A stretch of DNA of 15,739 bases from an uncultured Clostridia bacterium. GTDB taxonomy: Bacteria > Bacillota > Clostridia > Oscillospirales > Ruminococcaceae. The notes under the pieces were generated by a model. That model had not been told where the DNA came from. It was given only the letters and a program-made list of their open reading frames with translations, and did no database searches. Every line of letters starts with the position of its first letter. Within the stretch, counting starts at the first letter, position 1. Below, one piece after another: positions 13,220 through 15,739 of the stretch. Location: positions 1 through 15,739 of the forward strand of contig CANQOJ010000033.1 of the NCBI GenBank assembly GCA_947625455.1, in the 5' to 3' direction. Made by a program: the position numbers and the translations under genes.

Positions 13220-14611
13220 ATGAAATTTTTAGTTAAAACGGTGTTTTTTGCTTTTGCAATAGCGGTTTCGGTTTTGTTTTCAATAACCGCATTTGCGGAA
13301 AGTGATGAAAACAACGAAAGCATAACGGTTGACGAAAACGGAAACGCAGAGTTTACGGGCGAATTTCCTATGCAGGAATTTTCGGACTACTATGTTGACA
13401 AGACAGTGAAGATAACGGACGAAAGTTTTTGTGTTCCGAAAACAAGCGTTCTTACAGTAAAAAGCGGAGGAGATTTGCAAGTTTATGTAGGCGGTGCGCT
13501 GGATATAGAGGGCGTGCTAATAATTGAACAGGGCGCAAGAGTGACGGTGTCCGGTGAATTTCGGGCATATGAAAAAGCGAAAATCAAATGTTTGGGCGAA
13601 TTTGTATCAACAAAAAAATCAAGCGTTTTGCTTGCGGGAGAGTTTTTAAACGACAAAAGTTCAACCGTTGTATTCGGCGGGAAAACAAATCTGTATAAAC
13701 CTTGCCTTTATCAAAATCAAGGCAGGACAACATTCGGTGCTGACGCATATGCGACGGTTTCGGGGAATTATCATGTATCAGCAACAGGCGAGTTGTTTAT
13801 AAAAGGCACGTTCAACACAACGCTTAACGCTAAAGTCTTAACAGACGGTTTTGTTATGCTTACGGGAAAGCTATATAATACGGGTGAGATTACATACTCC
13901 GAAAATGCCGTTACAAAGCTTGGCGGGCAGTTTATCACGGGAAAAAGCGGGAGGCTGATTGACAAAAGGGCGGACAATTCGGACAGCGCTGAAAATGAAA
14001 GCAGTGAACATGGCGCAAAATATCTGAAAGGCATAGACGTTTCATACTGGCAAGGGGCGATTGACTGGAAAAAGGTAAGGGACGCGGGAGTTGAATTTGC
14101 GTTTTTGAGGTCGTCTCTTGGCGACTACTACACTGACGAAACGTTTTACTACAACATAACCCAAGCGCAGAAAGTCGGGATAAAGGTCGGCGTTTATCAT
14201 TTCTGCCGGGCGGATACCGTTGAAAGCGCGAGGGCTGAAGCAAAGTTTTTCCTTGAGGCGTTAAAGCCGTATAAGCCCGATTTTCCGATAGTTGTGGACA
14301 TTGAGGACAGCAGGCAGGAAAATCTCAGCGTTTCTGAACTTACGAGAATAGCTGATGTATTCTGCAAGGAAGTGAAGAAAGCGGGATATACTCCCATGAT
14401 TTACGCAAGCGCGTCCTGGCTTAACAACAAGCTTGATACCAAACAGCTGTCCGAATACGAGATATGGGTTGCGCACTGGGGCGCGGTAAGACCTGCATTT
14501 CGGGGAGATTACGGCGTGTGGCAGTATTCATGCGAGGGCATGGTTTCGGGAATTTCGGGCAAGGTCGATTTAAATATTGCGTATAAGGATTACTCAAAGA
14601 ACGCTGAATGA
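13220..14611 (+). CDS. Secreted GH25 lysozyme with beta-solenoid-like N-terminal region
   Basis: Probable peptidoglycan muramidase. A signal peptide (residues 1-26, ending ITAFA) is followed by a repeat region (about 60-245) rich in short strands with G, V, T and N. Examples are GGDLQVYVGGALDIEGVL and GELFIKGTFNTTLNAKVL; the pattern is like a parallel beta-solenoid. A short Ser/Asp/Glu linker (249-266) leads to the GH25 domain (268-463), with GIDVSYWQG (271-279; D273), GVYHFCRA, VVDIED (358-363; acid residue probably E362), TPMIYASASW and GVWQYSCEG. Both catalytic acids are present. It starts five bases after the TerB-N/C gene; its ribosome site GGAG (13206-13209) lies within that gene's end. 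A strong terminator follows. Confidence 0.92.
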   Translation: MKFLVKTVFFAFAIAVSVLFSITAFAESDENNESITVDENGNAEFTGEFPMQEFSDYYVDKTVKITDESFCVPKTSVLTVKSGGDLQVYVGGALDIEGVLIIEQGARVTVSGEFRAYEKAKIKCLGEFVSTKKSSVLLAGEFLNDKSSTVVFGGKTNLYKPCLYQNQGRTTFGADAYATVSGNYHVSATGELFIKGTFNTTLNAKVLTDGFVMLTGKLYNTGEITYSENAVTKLGGQFITGKSGRLIDKRADNSDSAENESSEHGAKYLKGIDVSYWQGAIDWKKVRDAGVEFAFLRSSLGDYYTDETFYYNITQAQKVGIKVGVYHFCRADTVESARAEAKFFLEALKPYKPDFPIVVDIEDSRQENLSVSELTRIADVFCKEVKKAGYTPMIYASASWLNNKLDTKQLSEYEIWVAHWGAVRPAFRGDYGVWQYSCEGMVSGISGKVDLNIAYKDYSKNAE

Positions 14612-14621
14612 CAAGTATAAA

Positions 14622-14656
14622 AACAGAACCTCCAAATGTTGAGGTTCTGTTTTTTT
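14622..14656 (+). terminator. Rho-independent terminator after the GH25 gene
   Basis: An 11-bp perfect stem, AACAGAACCTC (14622-14632) with GAGGTTCTGTT (14641-14651), has an 8-nt loop and is followed directly by a T run to 14656. It lies 10 bp after the GH25 stop and ends the TerB-N/C-GH25 transcript. Confidence 0.95.
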
Positions 14657-14877
14657 GGCATATTTATTCCATAATTATGCACAAAGCAAGGATGTTTGGT
14701 TTAAAAACTTTGTTTAATATGCCCGAATTTTTTAACTTTGGGATTTTAGTTAAATTAACGGAAAGATTTTTGAGATTTGACATTTATTCCCAAAAACAGC
14801 TTGTAAATATTCTTTGTTACATTTGAATTTCAAGCGTTTTTTGGAACTTTTGCACAAATTTAACATAGTTTTTATGT
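14657..14877. other. AT-rich intergenic stretch without a credible gene
   Basis: About 220 bp with much lower GC content than the genes. A frame opening at 14608 crosses the terminator hairpin and has no family features, so I do not call it. One exact DnaA-box-like match (TTATGCACA, 14675-14683) and several T-rich tracts are present. It may be an upstream activating region for the promoter at 14878-14906. Confidence 0.5.
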
Positions 14878-14906
14878 TTGACATTGACGAAAGAAATTGA
14901 TATAAT
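14878..14906 (+). promoter_or_regulatory. Perfect sigma-A promoter of the DUF348/G5 gene
   Basis: TTGACA (14878-14883) and TATAAT (14901-14906) are separated by 17 bp. Transcription from about 14913 gives a leader of about 130 nt before the ATG at 15043, long enough for a regulatory structure. Confidence 0.93.
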
Positions 14907-14983
14907 ATAGAAAAACCAAGTTGTTATGGCAAATTCAGCTTTGGGTTTTACAGATAGAAAAAACGGAAAATGGATGGATAGCG

Positions 14984-15020
14984 GACTGCGATAAAGTCAA
15001 ATGGGGCTTTATCGACAGTC
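14984..15020 (+). repeat. Family-2 repeat hairpin in the leader of the DUF348/G5 gene
   Basis: GACTGCGATAAAG (14984-14996) pairs with CTTTATCGACAGTC (15007-15020) around a 10-nt loop, leaving one bulged A at 15015. Both arms are the family-2 terminal repeat, so this is a minimal or collapsed copy. It lies 13 nt before the ribosome site GGAGG (15034-15038) and inside the transcribed leader, where it could affect mRNA stability or translation. Confidence 0.65.
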
Positions 15021-15042
15021 TGAACGGACTAATGGAGGCTAG

Positions 15043-15739
15043 ATGAAAACTACGTTTATTAGAGAGAAGCTTAGGGCGTTTACCTATCATACTCACATGG
15101 TAAAGCTTACAATGCTTATCTCAATGATGCTTGGGCTTGCGCTTATAACAGGCGCGCTCTATTTTAAAAGTTCGGTTTATATTACCGACAACGGTTATGT
15201 TAAAGAGATAAAGACAAATGAAACCGAGGTTGAAGCCATTCTCAACGAAGCTGACATCAGGCTTGGCGACGGCGATAAAACAACTTTAACCAGAGAGGAC
15301 AACAAAATCTACATAAACATTGCCCGTGCGTTTAATGTTACAGTGAATGCCGACGGCGAAACGCATAAGCTAAGAATGACGGAGGGAAATGTTGCAAACG
15401 CGCTTTTCGAGGCGGGCGTAAAGCTTGGCGAATATGACTTTATGGACAAGAAAGCTGACGATAAGCTTTTCGGCGGTATTGAGATAAATGTTTCCCGCGT
15501 GTCGTATGTTACAAGAGAAGAAAAAACGGAAATTGCATTTGATACCGAATATGTTGATGATTCAAATCTGAAGATAGGAACTCAACAGGTTATCACCGCA
15601 GGTGAGCCGGGTGAAATTGTTGAATATTACAGCGACAAGTATGTTGACGGCAAGCTTGTTGAAAGCAGAAAAACCGGCGAAACAACGGCGAAAGCACCCG
15701 TTACGGAGGTAATAGGGCGCGGTACTTCGCTTCAGGTGC
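15043..15739 (+). CDS. DUF348/G5-domain cell-wall protein (YabE-like), 3' end outside window
   Basis: The first 232 residues of a membrane-anchored, wall-directed protein. A cytoplasmic N-terminus and one membrane segment (about 23-43, with MLISMMLGLALITGALYF) are followed by two DUF348 ubiquitin-like domains (about 44-95 and 97-150, the second including RMTEGNVANALFEAGV) and a G5 domain (about 152-228). The G5 domain contains QQVITAGEPGEIVEYY and closes with VTEVIGRGT. In YabE and Rpf-like proteins this order is followed by a C-terminal 3D or lytic transglycosylase-type domain, so a muralytic end is expected but not seen. The ATG at 15043 has GGAGG (15034-15038) four bases upstream. It is transcribed from the consensus promoter at 14878-14906 through a leader with a repeat hairpin. 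Confidence 0.88.
   Translation, partial: MKTTFIREKLRAFTYHTHMVKLTMLISMMLGLALITGALYFKSSVYITDNGYVKEIKTNETEVEAILNEADIRLGDGDKTTLTREDNKIYINIARAFNVTVNADGETHKLRMTEGNVANALFEAGVKLGEYDFMDKKADDKLFGGIEINVSRVSYVTREEKTEIAFDTEYVDDSNLKIGTQQVITAGEPGEIVEYYSDKYVDGKLVESRKTGETTAKAPVTEVIGRGTSLQV

Noticed and set aside
14675..14683. DnaA-box match TTATGCACA in an AT-rich gap, suggesting an origin
   Set aside because: Only one exact box is present (a second nearby has a mismatch), and an equal match occurs by chance inside yidC near 2247. There is no dnaA or dnaN in the window.
14608..14826. Possible 72-codon gene overlapping the GH25 stop by ATGA
   Set aside because: It runs through the strong terminator hairpin and T run, lies in AT-rich intergenic DNA, and its product matches no family I recognise.
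14913..15042. c-di-AMP (ydaO/yuaA) riboswitch ahead of the wall-protein gene
   Set aside because: The conserved sequence blocks of that riboswitch are not visible; the only clear structure is the repeat-derived hairpin.

Overview
The window looks like chromosomal DNA from an anaerobic Gram-positive bacterium of the Clostridia, probably Oscillospiraceae/Ruminococcaceae. The evidence is the gene order rpmH-rnpA-yidD-yidC-jag, a type III pantothenate kinase, a YabE-like DUF348/G5 wall protein, a BspA-type leucine-rich-repeat protein, and near-consensus sigma-A promoters with purine-rich Shine-Dalgarno sites. The assignment is by family recognition only; nothing was searched.

Layout. Bases 1-109 hold one end of an interspersed repeat and a hairpin terminator. 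coaX (minus strand) runs 110-883. A 433-bp gap (884-1316) holds a large inverted-repeat element and a perfect promoter for rpmH. Next comes the compact plus-strand cluster rpmH-rnpA-yidD-yidC-jag (1317-4641), covering ribosome assembly, tRNA processing, membrane-protein insertion and RNA binding. Two terminators back to back (4722-4797) separate it from a minus-strand pair, a mini-ComEA gene followed by a leucine-rich-repeat surface protein. Divergent promoters (5781-5869) serve that pair and the plus-strand run der, two related small membrane proteins, plsY (7292-9140 joined by ATGA overlaps), then gpsA and an Abi_2/AbiF-type HEPN protein. PlsY and GpsA supply lysophosphatidate synthesis and its glycerol-3-phosphate. 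After another repeat come a TerB-N/TerB-C protein and a secreted GH25 lysozyme with a beta-solenoid-like N-terminal half. An AT-rich gap with a perfect promoter then leads to a DUF348/G5 wall protein that runs off the window.

The least explained part is the repeat DNA between genes. One family combines tandem 7-bp units of the type xxACAGT, a short hairpin whose paired bases co-vary between copies, and a conserved AGATTGTTTT block. It occurs at 913-1118 (as an inverted pair), 4643-4712 and 9144-9212. A second family with ends like GACTGTCGATAAAGCCCC occurs at 1-75 and 11160-11312, with fragments at 5882-5897 and 14984-15020. A third shared hairpin module lies inside one copy of each family. 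Several copies begin at, or inside, the stop codon of the preceding gene. The best candidates for accessory biology are the HEPN Abi gene with the structured repeat that supplies its stop codon, and the TerB-N/C-GH25 pair.
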